Positions 52,993 to 61,559 of a stretch of 62,025 bases of DNA are shown here, piece after piece. This DNA comes from Thermomonas sp. (GTDB taxonomy: Bacteria > Pseudomonadota > Gammaproteobacteria > Xanthomonadales > Xanthomonadaceae): assembly GCF_020850895.1 (NCBI RefSeq), contig NZ_JADZDS010000104.1, positions 1-62,025 of the forward strand. The letters run 5' to 3'. Below the pieces are notes generated by a model that had not been told where the DNA came from, ran no database searches, and worked only from the letters and a program-made list of their open reading frames with translations. Both the position numbers and the translations under genes were made by a program. Positions within the stretch are counted from its first letter, which is position 1, and every line of letters begins with the position of its first letter.

Positions 52993-54807
52993 ATGCATAT
53001 CAACCCCGCCACGTGGTCCCAGATTGTCTTCGGGCTGATCCTGATCGGCGGGCTGTATCTGTTCATCAGCGAGAAGCTGCGGGTCGATGTCACTGCCATG
53101 TTGATCCTTGGCGCGCTGGTGATCACTGGCCTGCTCGACGGCCAGCAGGCCCTGTCCGGGTTTTCCAGCGAGCCGGCGATCATCGTTGCCGCGGTGTTCG
53201 TGATCTCGGGTTCGCTCGGCACCACCGGCATCAGCGAACGGATCGGTCGCTGGATCGAACATGCGTCCGGCAATTCCGAAAGCCGGACGATCGCGGTGGT
53301 GATGCCTCTGGTGTCGCTGCTGGCCGCCTTCACCCACCACGTCATGGTGACGGCGATGATGCTGCCCTTGCTGCTGCGCCACGCCCGCAGCCGCCACCTG
53401 CCGGCGTCGCGATTGTTGATGCCGATGTCGCTGGCAGCTTCGCTCGGCACCACCCTGACCCTGTTCAGCGCCCCGGCATTCCTGCTCGCCAACGACATGC
53501 TGCAGCGCTCCGGCAATGAGGGCCTCGGGATTTTCTCGGTCACGCCGATCGGAATCGCGCTGGTCGTGATCGGGACTGGCTACATGCTGCTGACGCGCTG
53601 GCTGTTGCCCAAGCGCAGTGGCCAGCAGAACGACGACACCTACCTGCGGCTGGACCGCTATCGGACCGAACTGGTGGTGGTCAAGGACGGTCACTGGTGC
53701 ACCCGTCCGTTTTCCGAACTCGAAAAAGCGCTTGGCCAGCGCTTCCGGCTGCTTGCCTGGCTGCGTGACGGCAAGCACCGTGACGACCTGCGATCCAACA
53801 GCCCGTTGCTGGCGGGCGATGTCCTGCTGGTGGAGGCCGCGGCCGACGAACTGCTCTCCCTGCACGATGATACCGGCCTCGACCTCAATGCGATCGCGCG
53901 GTTCGGCGGCCTGGCCAGCAGCGAGGACGGCCACACCCAACTGGTGCAGGCAGTGGTCGCGCCGGGTTCGGAATTCATCGGTCGCAGCATCCGCGAGCTT
54001 GATTTCGCCCGCCGTTTCCACACCGTGATCGCCGGGCTGTGGCGTCGTGACGAACAGATGGCCGAACGCCTCTCCGATGCACGCCTGCAGGAAGGCGACC
54101 TGCTGGTGCTGTGGGGCAATCCATCGCGGTTTTCCGAACTGGCCACCCACCACGGCTTCCTGCTGCTGGTGCCATTCGCCGGCGAAGCCAAGCGCCGGCT
54201 GCGCGCACCGCTGGCGCTGATCATCCTCGGCGCGACGATCCTCGCGGCCGTCACCGAATTCCTGCCGCCGCAGCTGGCGTTCCTGTTCGGCGCCCTCGCC
54301 ATGGTGGTCACCCGCTGCATCGACGTCGAACAGGCTTACCGCAGCATCGACACCCGCATCTTCGTGATGATCGCCGGGGTGATTCCACTCGGGATCGCGA
54401 TGGAACAGACCGGAACCGCGGCACTGCTTGCAGGGGGCTTGGCACACCTGATCGCGCACTGGCCGCCGCTGGCCATCCTGTTGGTGGTGTTCTCGCTGGC
54501 TGCACTGCTCACCCAAGTCATGAGCGATGCGGCCACCACCGCCTTGCTCGGACCGATCTCCATTGCCATGGCGCAAGCGCTGGGATTGCCGCCTGCACCG
54601 TTCGTGGTGTGCACGGCCTTGGGTGCCGTGGTGGCATTCCTGACCCCGATCGGCCACCACGGCAACCTGCTGATCCTCGGTCCCGGCCAATACCGGTTTT
54701 CCGACTTCATGCGCATCGGCTTGCCGCTGACCGCCCTGATCGCCTTGGTCAGCGCCTGGTTGGCGCGCTGGCTGTGGATGCACGGCCCACTGCTGCCGTT
54801 CGGTTGA
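52993..54807 (+). CDS. SLC13/DASS-type permease with two RCK_C domains
   Basis: Membrane transporter of 604 aa. The N- and C-terminal halves are hydrophobic (about residues 5-200 and 405-600), each ending in a conserved polar loop as in the divalent-anion/Na+ symporter family. Between them, residues about 210-400 form two TrkA_C (RCK_C) domains (ELVVVKDGHWC...LLVEAAADELL and QAVVAPGSEFIGRSIREL), which bind ligands and gate transport. Substrate unknown (sulfate or a dicarboxylate in relatives). ATG 52993 is the first with transmembrane sequence after it. Confidence 0.88.
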   Translation: MHINPATWSQIVFGLILIGGLYLFISEKLRVDVTAMLILGALVITGLLDGQQALSGFSSEPAIIVAAVFVISGSLGTTGISERIGRWIEHASGNSESRTIAVVMPLVSLLAAFTHHVMVTAMMLPLLLRHARSRHLPASRLLMPMSLAASLGTTLTLFSAPAFLLANDMLQRSGNEGLGIFSVTPIGIALVVIGTGYMLLTRWLLPKRSGQQNDDTYLRLDRYRTELVVVKDGHWCTRPFSELEKALGQRFRLLAWLRDGKHRDDLRSNSPLLAGDVLLVEAAADELLSLHDDTGLDLNAIARFGGLASSEDGHTQLVQAVVAPGSEFIGRSIRELDFARRFHTVIAGLWRRDEQMAERLSDARLQEGDLLVLWGNPSRFSELATHHGFLLLVPFAGEAKRRLRAPLALIILGATILAAVTEFLPPQLAFLFGALAMVVTRCIDVEQAYRSIDTRIFVMIAGVIPLGIAMEQTGTAALLAGGLAHLIAHWPPLAILLVVFSLAALLTQVMSDAATTALLGPISIAMAQALGLPPAPFVVCTALGAVVAFLTPIGHHGNLLILGPGQYRFSDFMRIGLPLTALIALVSAWLARWLWMHGPLLPFG

Positions 54808-54975
54808 GGCCTTCCCGCTTGCACCACCGCCGAAAAGGCCGGACAGTCGCATCTGCACAACCCCTTCCGGAGAGGCCGGTGCCCCTGCCCATTGCAGCAC
54901 GCAGCCGCATCGACGGTGGAGCCGCGCGTCCCGCAGCGCCGCGGCGCCACTGGCGCATGGGCTGAGGCCACGGTG

Positions 54976-56415
54976 ATGGAGGTCGTGCTGCTGCAGGCGT
55001 GGAGCGCGATGCGGGACATCCCGCACGTTCGCGCCTGGCTTGCTGCCGCTTGGGCGCTGTACCTGCTCGGGCTGGGAATCTGGATCCTCCTGCAGAAGCG
55101 TGAACCGGCCGCCACCCTGAGCTGGCTGATCAGCCTTGCGATACTTCCCTACCTTGGATTCTTCATCTACTACGTGTTCGGGCCACAGCGCCTGGTTCGG
55201 CACCGCGCCAGACGCCGGCAGCGAGCAAGCCTTCCCGAACCGACCGCAGCAGCCACGCCGGTTGCCCAAGAACTGAGGACCCTGGCGCAAGCCACCACCG
55301 GCTACGCGCCCACCACGGCCTGTCATATCGACCTGCTGGTGGACGGTTGCCAGAAATATCCGGCCCTGCTGGATGCGATCGCACGGGCCCGCCATCACGT
55401 CCACCTCGAGTACTACATCCTCGAGCCCGACCTCACCGGGCGTGCGCTTGTCTCGGCCCTGACCGAACGCGCCAAGGCCGGGGTCTCCGTGCGCCTGCTG
55501 CTGGACGCGGTTGGTTCCAGCCGTGCGCCGAAGTCCATGTTCCAGCCCCTGCTGGACGCCGGCGGCGAGCTTGCCTGGTTTCATCCAGGCCGCGTTTGGC
55601 TGCCGTGGCGACGGCCCTGGGTCAATCTGCGCACCCACCGTAAACTCGCCGTCATCGACGGCGCGGTGGGCTTCATCGGCGGCATCAACCTCACCGACGA
55701 AGAGGATCCGCGGGTTCGCCCGGATGCCTACCGCGACCTGCACCTTCGGGTGCAGGGCGATGTCGTCCGCAAGCTGCAGGACCTGTTCGTCGACGACTGG
55801 GCCTATGCCACCGGCAGGCGGGAATTCATCAGCGGTCTTGCACGCAACATGCCGCAGCCCTGCCCGGGTCGTGTGCGGGTGCAATTGTTGGCCTCCGGAC
55901 CGGATTCACCCTGGGAAGCCATCCACCGCCTGCACGTGCATGCCATCCATTCCGCCGAACAGCGCGTCTGGCTGGCAACGCCTTATTTCGTTCCTGGGGA
56001 AGCGGCGATGATGGCACTGACCTCGTCTGCCCTCGGTGGTCTCGACGTCCGGGTGCTGGTGCCAAGAATGAGTGACAGCAGGCTTGTCACTTGGTGCGTG
56101 CGTTCGTTCTACGACGAGCTGCTAGCCGCCGGGGTGAAGATCCACGAATACGGACCGCGCATGCTCCACAGCAAGGCGCTGCTGATCGACGACCACTTGG
56201 CCATCGTCGGCAGCGCCAATTTCGACCACCGCAGCTTTCGCCTCAACTTCGAAGCTTCGCTGCTGATTGATGACGCTGCGTTTGCCACCACCCTGTCCAA
56301 ACTGCTCGCTGAGGAATTCGCCGACGCCCGCGTGGTCGGCCGCGACCACGCCCAACCATTGTTCACGCGACGCCTGCCGGAAGCCATGGCACGCCTGCTG
56401 GCTCCGCTGCTGTAA
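54976..56415 (+). CDS. cls: cardiolipin synthase
   Basis: Cardiolipin synthase of the PLD superfamily, 479 aa. An N-terminal PLDc_N region with two hydrophobic segments (about 20-38 and 51-72) is followed by the HKD motifs H221 (HRKLAVID) and H398 (HSKALLID). Joins two phosphatidylglycerol molecules in the inner membrane. ATG at 54976 (or GTG one codon earlier). It follows an SLC13 permease gene and precedes a small membrane protein and pdxJ. Confidence 0.93.
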   Translation: MEVVLLQAWSAMRDIPHVRAWLAAAWALYLLGLGIWILLQKREPAATLSWLISLAILPYLGFFIYYVFGPQRLVRHRARRRQRASLPEPTAAATPVAQELRTLAQATTGYAPTTACHIDLLVDGCQKYPALLDAIARARHHVHLEYYILEPDLTGRALVSALTERAKAGVSVRLLLDAVGSSRAPKSMFQPLLDAGGELAWFHPGRVWLPWRRPWVNLRTHRKLAVIDGAVGFIGGINLTDEEDPRVRPDAYRDLHLRVQGDVVRKLQDLFVDDWAYATGRREFISGLARNMPQPCPGRVRVQLLASGPDSPWEAIHRLHVHAIHSAEQRVWLATPYFVPGEAAMMALTSSALGGLDVRVLVPRMSDSRLVTWCVRSFYDELLAAGVKIHEYGPRMLHSKALLIDDHLAIVGSANFDHRSFRLNFEASLLIDDAAFATTLSKLLAEEFADARVVGRDHAQPLFTRRLPEAMARLLAPLL

Positions 56416-56480
56416 TCGACCCGCTGCCACGATCGCCACGGCCGTCGTACACTGCCATCCTCCCACCACGGGTCGCGCCC

Positions 56481-56735
56481 ATGCACTGGCTGTTCCTGCT
56501 CCTGGCCTTCGCCGCCATGGTCTCCGGTTTCTTGACCACCTCGATGGCGGTGCTGTCGGCCTGCATCGTGGCTGCGCTCGTCCTGTTCCTGTTGTGGGTG
56601 CTGGGCATGTACCAGACCCATGTGGCTGGTTCGGGGCGCGACACCACGGCAATGATCGATCCCGCAGAGCTGCGCCGGCTGCGTGAACTGGCGCAGGAGC
56701 GACGGGCGGAAGAAGCCAAGGATCCCCCACCTTGA
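56481..56735 (+). CDS. small membrane protein, unknown function
   Basis: Protein of 84 aa with two hydrophobic segments (about 3-20 and 26-44) and a charged C-terminal helix ([19 protein letters not shown]). I recognise no family. Its TGA (56733-56735) lies 10 bases before pdxJ, so it is probably co-transcribed with that gene. Confidence 0.65.
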   Translation: MHWLFLLLAFAAMVSGFLTTSMAVLSACIVAALVLFLLWVLGMYQTHVAGSGRDTTAMIDPAELRRLRELAQERRAEEAKDPPP

Positions 56736-56745
56736 GGTTGGCGTG

Positions 56746-57507
56746 GTGACCGCGATCAGCGTCAACCTCAACAAGATCGCACTGTTGCGCAACGCGCGCG
56801 GCGGGCATGAGCCTGATGTCGCCCGTGCGGCACGCACCTGCCTGGATGCAGGCGCGCATGGGTTGACGGTGCACCCCCGGCCGGATGCACGCCATGCCCG
56901 CGCCGATGATGTCGCCGTGCTGGCCGAGCTGTGCCGCTTGCGTGATGTGGAATTCAACATCGAAGGCAACCCGTTCGCACCGCCGCGTCCGGGCTATCCC
57001 GGCCTGCTGGCCCTGTGCGAACAGGCGCGCCCGGCACAGGTGACCTTGGTTCCGGATGGCGATGGCCAACTGACCTCCGACCACGGCTTCGATTTCCGCC
57101 GTGATGGCGAGGCGTTGCGACCGTTGATCACGCAGTTCCGGGCACTCGGCTGCCGGGTCAGCGTGTTCGTCGATGTCGGCAACCCGGACGTGGCGATGGC
57201 CGCCGTCCTCGGCGCGCACCGTGTCGAGCTGTATACCGGACCCTACGCCGAAGCCTTTGCTGCTGGCTCTGCCGATGTTGCACTGGCCGCTGCCGCGACC
57301 ACCGCGCGATTGGCGCAGGCGGCAGGACTTGCCGTCAATGCCGGCCATGACCTCGACCAGGCCAACCTCGGCGCATTCCTGACAGCCGTTCCCGCGGTGC
57401 AGGAAGTCTCGATTGGTCATGCCTTGATCAGCGAAGCGCTCTACGTCGGGCTGGATGCCACCGTTCGCGCCTATCGCGCCATCGTCGAAACCGCCGCCGC
57501 CCTGTAG
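56746..57507 (+). CDS. pdxJ: pyridoxine 5'-phosphate synthase
   Basis: Condenses 3-amino-2-oxopropyl phosphate with 1-deoxy-D-xylulose 5-phosphate to pyridoxine phosphate, the last step of de novo vitamin B6 synthesis. It is 253 aa from GTG at 56746 (56743 also GTG). Conserved blocks [42 protein letters not shown] and [11 protein letters not shown] are seen. TGAGG precedes the GTG. It is convergent with the exbD-tonB operon. Confidence 0.95.
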   Translation: MTAISVNLNKIALLRNARGGHEPDVARAARTCLDAGAHGLTVHPRPDARHARADDVAVLAELCRLRDVEFNIEGNPFAPPRPGYPGLLALCEQARPAQVTLVPDGDGQLTSDHGFDFRRDGEALRPLITQFRALGCRVSVFVDVGNPDVAMAAVLGAHRVELYTGPYAEAFAAGSADVALAAAATTARLAQAAGLAVNAGHDLDQANLGAFLTAVPAVQEVSIGHALISEALYVGLDATVRAYRAIVETAAAL

Positions 57508-57521
57508 ACGCGCACCGCTGT

Positions 57522-57601
57522 TGTGGGAGCGCACCGCAGGGGCGCGATGCTTTTGGTGGGATCCTGAAAGAGCGTTCGCGCCCCTGCGGTGCGCTCCTAC
57601 A
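57522..57601 (+). repeat. 26-bp inverted repeat after pdxJ (REP-like)
   Basis: Arms 57522-57547 and 57576-57601 are inverted copies, 25 of 26 paired, loop 28 bases. The TGTGGGAGCGCACC...GGTGCGCTCCTACA type is a widespread hairpin repeat of xanthomonads and pseudomonads. It lies between the stops of pdxJ and the convergent exbD gene. Confidence 0.75.
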
Positions 57602-57611
57602 GCTCGCAGAC

Positions 57612-57638
57612 AAAAAAACGCCGCCCAAGGGCGGCGTT
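57612..57638 (-). terminator. rho-independent terminator of the tonB-exbBD operon
   Basis: On the minus strand a 9-bp stem (AACGCCGCC, 57617-57625, with GGCGGCGTT, 57630-57638), loop CAAG, is followed by a run of T (A-run at 57612-57618 on the plus strand), the standard form. It lies 49 bases past the exbD stop. Confidence 0.88.
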
Positions 57639-57686
57639 CGTCATCCACGACGTGCTCCGAAACCGGAGCGGAAATCGATGTTCGTA

Positions 57687-58097
57687 CTACTGGACGAAGC
57701 CGATCTTGACCAACCGAGCATTCTTGGCAGCCACCAGCACCTTGGCCAAGATGCCGTACTGCGCCGATTCGTTGGTTTCGATCTGGAGTTCCGGCTGGTT
57801 GAGCGGATCGCGCTGCGATTCCTCACGCATTTTGGGCTCCAGCTCGGTGAGCTGCACCGGCGAATTGTTCCAGAACACCTGTCCTGCGCCGTCGATCCGC
57901 AGCTTGATCGGCTCCGGCGGATTCGGCGGTGGCTCGACCGGGTTGTCGGTCTTCTGCGGCAAGTCCACGTCGACCGGAATCGACTGGATCGGCATCGTCA
58001 CCATGAAGATGATCAGCAAGACCAGAAGGACGTCCACCAGCGGCGTGACATTGATGTCCGCCATCGTGCCCGCGCTGCTGCCACTGGAAAAGGCCAT
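57687..58097 (-). CDS. exbD: ExbD biopolymer transport protein (second)
   Basis: TonB-system energizer protein, 136 aa, one membrane segment (about 17-35, [17 protein letters not shown]) with the essential Asp22, and a periplasmic domain. It is the second of two tandem exbD genes, 12 bases after the first one's stop. Xanthomonads are known to carry exbD1-exbD2, of which the second is needed for some host responses; here both are intact. Confidence 0.93.
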   Translation of the reverse strand: MAFSSGSSAGTMADINVTPLVDVLLVLLIIFMVTMPIQSIPVDVDLPQKTDNPVEPPPNPPEPIKLRIDGAGQVFWNNSPVQLTELEPKMREESQRDPLNQPELQIETNESAQYGILAKVLVAAKNARLVKIGFVQ

Positions 58098-58109
58098 CGT
58101 GCGCTCTCC

Positions 58110-58541
58110 TTACAGCCGGCGCTTGGGCGGCGTGGTGATGAAGCCAACTTTCGCCATGCCCTGGGATTGGGCGATCTTCACCACCTCGCCCACCATCGAA
58201 TACGGCGTGGTTGAGTCTGCGCGGATCTGGACCGGCGGCTGTGGTTGCCTCTGCGCCTCGACCGACAGTCGGCTTTCGATCGCCGGCTTGGTCGTCGGCT
58301 CATCGTTCAGGAACAGCTCGCCGGCCTCCGTGATGGTGATCGTAACCGGCGTGTCCTTCGGCTTCTTGTCGTCCTGCTGCTGTTGGAGCGTCGCCTCCGG
58401 AAGCTGGACCTTGATCTTGTGGTTCATCAATGGCGTGGTGATCATGAAGATGATCAGCAGCACCAACATCACGTCCACGAGGGGCGTGACGTTGATTTCC
58501 GCCATCGGCGCGCCGTCTTCTTTGGCGACACTGGCTCCCAT
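58110..58541 (-). CDS. exbD: ExbD biopolymer transport protein (first)
   Basis: TonB-system energizer protein, 143 aa, with a membrane segment [18 protein letters not shown] at about residues 18-36 holding the proton-path Asp23. It works with ExbB to pass proton-motive force to TonB. It lies 35 bases after exbB and 12 before the second exbD. Confidence 0.93.
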   Translation of the reverse strand: MGASVAKEDGAPMAEINVTPLVDVMLVLLIIFMITTPLMNHKIKVQLPEATLQQQQDDKKPKDTPVTITITEAGELFLNDEPTTKPAIESRLSVEAQRQPQPPVQIRADSTTPYSMVGEVVKIAQSQGMAKVGFITTPPKRRL

Positions 58542-58576
58542 GGGCAGGGCTCTCCGTCAGTTCCGTTCGTCAACGA

Positions 58577-59335
58577 TCAACGGTTGACCTGCAGCTCGCC
58601 CACGCGGGAACCGGTGGCAAAGAAGTCATGCAAGTCGTGCGCGAAGGTGTCGAACTGGTTGTTGGTGACGCGGTTGAAGCGCACGAACGCGTTGTAGGCC
58701 AGCAGGGCCGGGATCGCGGCGAACAGACCGAACGCGGTCATGATCAGCGCTTCGCCCACCGGGCCGGCCACCGCCGAGATCGAGGCATCGCCCGAGGCAC
58801 CGATCCGGATCAGGGCGTTGTAGATGCCCCACACGGTACCGAGCAGGCCGACGAACGGCGCCGAGGAGCCCACGGTCGCCAGCACGGTCAAGCCGTCTTC
58901 GAGGCGCAGCGATTCGCGGGTCACGGCCTGGCGCAGGGCACGGTCGACGAACTCCGAACGGCTCAGCGATTCGGCCAGCGGCGAGCCGTCCTGGCGCTGG
59001 TGGTGGGCGGTCGCTTGGGCGGCGTCCAGGGCGATCTTGGAGAACGGCTCCGAACGGGGCTGTTCTTCCATGTAGCGGATCGCGTCCTGTGCGTTGCTGG
59101 TTTCCCAGAACGTGTTGACCACGCGGTCTGCGCGGCCGCGCAGACGCAGGTTCTTGATCGCGTTGATGATGATCCAGTACCAGGACATCAGCGACATGAT
59201 GAGCAGGGTCACGAAGACGATCCAGCCCATGAAGTCGAAGTTCTGGATCAGGTGGTCGAAGCCCATCTGCTGAAGCGCGGCGGCGTTGTTGCCTCCGGCG
59301 GCGGCAGGTGCGGCAGCAGCTGTTTCTTGCAACAT
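58577..59335 (-). CDS. exbB: ExbB biopolymer transport protein
   Basis: MotA/TolQ/ExbB family proton channel, 252 aa, three membrane segments at about residues 36-55, 150-172 and 190-212. The conserved block VGLLGTVWGIYNALIRIG is the family signature. With ExbD it powers TonB. An unusually Ala-rich start (AAAAPAAAGGNNAAALQQ) is likely periplasmic. Confidence 0.94.
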   Translation of the reverse strand: MLQETAAAAPAAAGGNNAAALQQMGFDHLIQNFDFMGWIVFVTLLIMSLMSWYWIIINAIKNLRLRGRADRVVNTFWETSNAQDAIRYMEEQPRSEPFSKIALDAAQATAHHQRQDGSPLAESLSRSEFVDRALRQAVTRESLRLEDGLTVLATVGSSAPFVGLLGTVWGIYNALIRIGASGDASISAVAGPVGEALIMTAFGLFAAIPALLAYNAFVRFNRVTNNQFDTFAHDLHDFFATGSRVGELQVNR

Positions 59336-59415
59336 ACGCTTACCTTTCGATGTCGTGGATGGGGTATTTCAGGGAGAACGGTGCAACGGGTGGTGCGGGC
59401 GAAACGGGAACGGGT

Positions 59416-60090
59416 TTACCTCGGGGGCTCGAACGTCACCGGGACGATCACCCGGCTTGCCACTTTCTGGCCATTGCGGACTTCCGGATTGAAGCGCCAC
59501 TTGCCCGCGGCCTTCACCGCCGCCCGGTCAAGGTTACGGTTGCCACTGGACCGCTGGACCTCGACGTCCAGCACGCCGCCGTTGGCATCGATGCTGATGA
59601 TCAGGGTCACGGTGCCGCCAATCCCGCTGCGCATCTCCTGCGGCGGATAGACCGGGGGATTCAGTGCGCGCGAGGATGGGTCAACGCTGGAGCCAATGTC
59701 GGGAACCGCAGCCGGTGGCGACGGTGGCGACGGTGGCTGTGCCACGGTGTCGATCGGCCGCCTCTCGCTGAGCACCACCGGCGGAGCCTCCGGCGGCGGC
59801 GGGATCGGGCTGGGCTGCGGCGGCGCCAGCTGCTTGGGCGGCGTCAGCGGTTTGGGCTGGTCCGGCGGCGGCGGCGGTGGTGGTGGTGGTGGTGGCGGCG
59901 GCTCGATGAAGGTCACGCTCACCGAGTCGTTGTTGACCTGTTCCTGTGCCGGCGGCGACATCGGCGTCAGCAACAGGAGGACGCCGGCAACGTGGATCGC
60001 GATGGCGCAGCTGAAGCCAGCGATACGCGGCCAGCTCAAGCCATCAACCCGGTCGCTTCTGTGCTGGGGGAAATCTTCCGTCATGCGCAC
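59416..60090 (-). CDS. tonB: TonB energy transducer
   Basis: Inner-membrane protein that spans the periplasm to drive outer-membrane TonB-dependent receptors, 224 aa. The single membrane segment (about residues 23-42) has His33 in the usual region; a Pro-rich linker follows (about 65-130, with 13 Pro in a row at residues about 64-76); the TonB C-terminal domain is about 138-224 (PVYPPQEMRSGIGGTVTLII and VQRSSGNRNLDRAAVKAAGK). It leads the tonB-exbB-exbD-exbD operon, likely with pdxJ as neighbour. Start at 60090 or 60084. Confidence 0.94.
   Translation of the reverse strand: MRMTEDFPQHRSDRVDGLSWPRIAGFSCAIAIHVAGVLLLLTPMSPPAQEQVNNDSVSVTFIEPPPPPPPPPPPPPDQPKPLTPPKQLAPPQPSPIPPPPEAPPVVLSERRPIDTVAQPPSPPSPPAAVPDIGSSVDPSSRALNPPVYPPQEMRSGIGGTVTLIISIDANGGVLDVEVQRSSGNRNLDRAAVKAAGKWRFNPEVRNGQKVASRVIVPVTFEPPR
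59863..59901 (-). repeat. CCG/CCA triplet run encoding 13 prolines in tonB
   Basis: The minus strand from 59901 to 59863 has thirteen proline codons in a row (CCG or CCA) made of repeated triplets. Such triplet runs can change in length by slippage without shifting the frame, so the TonB linker length may differ among strains. Confidence 0.7.
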
Positions 60091-60238
60091 GGCTCTGGAA
60101 TGGGTTCACGGCACGGCTCGTGCCGACAGGGTTGCTGACGCGGCACATGGCCGCCGGAATTACCTAGCTTACACGAATCATGTGCGCTTGTTCCATACCC
60201 AAGACTGCTGGCAGGCATCGGGCTGCGTGACGCACGTC

Positions 60239-61351
60239 TCAATGCCCGATGATCCGGTTGGCTTCCTCCGGTTTCTTGATGCCTTTGGCCAGGGCCTGGC
60301 GTGCCGCCTCCCTGGCTTCAGCCTTTCTGCCCGCATAGTCGAGGACCTTGGCGAGGTTCAGGTAGCCCTCGCCATCGGTCGCCATCGGCGCGGCGCGCGT
60401 GTAGAGGTCGATCGCCAGCGAAAGCTTTTCGGCATAGAAGGCGTTCTGTGCCAGCAGCTGGTAAGCCCTGCCCAAATCCGGTCCCGGCTGCAGTATGCCC
60501 TTGGCCACGCCGGCAGCAATCACCCGCTGCGCATCATCGAACCGCTGGGCGTTGAGGTAGCCGACATACAGCGCCTGCAACTCGCGCGGGTCGGTCAGCA
60601 AATCGCGCTTGAATGCATCTTCGAGCAGGGCATTGGCTTGGTCGTATTTTTCCGCTGCCTGCAGCGACGCCGCCGCGTTCATCAGCAGGCGCTTGTCGTT
60701 CGGATTCCGGGCCAGCAAGGCTTGGTAGGCAGCGGCGGCCTCTTCATTGCGTCCGAGGGTGCTGAGGATGCCCGCACGGAAGCTCAGGGCCTCCGGCTTG
60801 TCGGATTTGGTTTCGGCCAGGAAACGGTCGATCGTCGCCAGCGCCTCGGCATGCTTCGCCTCGCCGAATTGGATGACCGCCAGATTGAACATGGTCGCGT
60901 AATGACCGTCGTTGTCGAGTCCGTTGGCGGCGAGCGCCTTGGCGAAATAGTCGGCGGCCTTGTCCTGTTGCTGCAGGTTGGACGCGGCGTTGCCGGCCAT
61001 GGTGTAGGCGAATGACTTGTCATACGCACCGGCAATGGACGAATTGGCGATGTCATCCGCAGCGGCCATGACCCCTGCCCAATCCTCTTGCTCATAGCGC
61101 TCCTGCATGGCCTTCAGCTTCGGCATCAGCCTGGGGGTGGCCTTGGCGTCCGGAGCTTGACGGGTCGCATTCGGATAAGCCGGCGGGCGGGCTTCCGTCT
61201 CCGCGCTGGCTTGGCCTTGTTGCCGCGCAGCCCTGCGCTCCGCGCGCGTTTGGTGTCCGCTGCTTTGGGCCTGGGCAAGCGGGGTCAGCGTGAGCACGCC
61301 CAAGCCAAGGACCAAGGCAATCGTGAGCGGCCGAAGGGAAAGCTGTGACAT
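60239..61351 (-). CDS. secreted TPR-repeat protein
   Basis: Protein of 370 aa with a signal peptide ending near PLAQAQ, an Arg/Ala-rich linker (RAERRAARQQGQA), then tetratricopeptide helices over about residues 80-350 (for example DKAADYFAKALAANGLDNDG). Such proteins are scaffolds for envelope complexes. Partner unknown. It is on the minus strand, upstream of tonB by 148 bases, and downstream of gyrB. Family with tonB not clear. Confidence 0.85.
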   Translation of the reverse strand: MSQLSLRPLTIALVLGLGVLTLTPLAQAQSSGHQTRAERRAARQQGQASAETEARPPAYPNATRQAPDAKATPRLMPKLKAMQERYEQEDWAGVMAAADDIANSSIAGAYDKSFAYTMAGNAASNLQQQDKAADYFAKALAANGLDNDGHYATMFNLAVIQFGEAKHAEALATIDRFLAETKSDKPEALSFRAGILSTLGRNEEAAAAYQALLARNPNDKRLLMNAAASLQAAEKYDQANALLEDAFKRDLLTDPRELQALYVGYLNAQRFDDAQRVIAAGVAKGILQPGPDLGRAYQLLAQNAFYAEKLSLAIDLYTRAAPMATDGEGYLNLAKVLDYAGRKAEAREAARQALAKGIKKPEEANRIIGH

Positions 61352-61559
61352 GGAATCACCTCAAGGACAAGGAACAACCCGCCGACAAGGCGGGCAACGA
61401 TGCATGGTAGCGCTGTCGTCGGGTCGGCGACACAGTACCAAAAGACCTATCCGCTCCGTTCCCGGAGCGCGGCGAAATAGCATATCCGTCTTTTGGGCCG
61501 CCGGATCGAACGCCTCTTCCTGCTTGTGGCAGCTCTCGCCGCAATGCGCCATGAAGCGA

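Noticed and set aside
52708-55884. Long minus-strand ORF (1058 codons) opposite fbp, the permease and cls
   Set aside because: It is a high-GC shadow: it lies fully antisense to three well-matched genes and its product is a low-complexity His/Gln/Gly/Arg-rich string with no domain.
60091-60238. Possible Fur box before tonB (around CACGAATCATGTG)
   Set aside because: Only CAC/GTG ends pair and the centre does not match; too weak to list.
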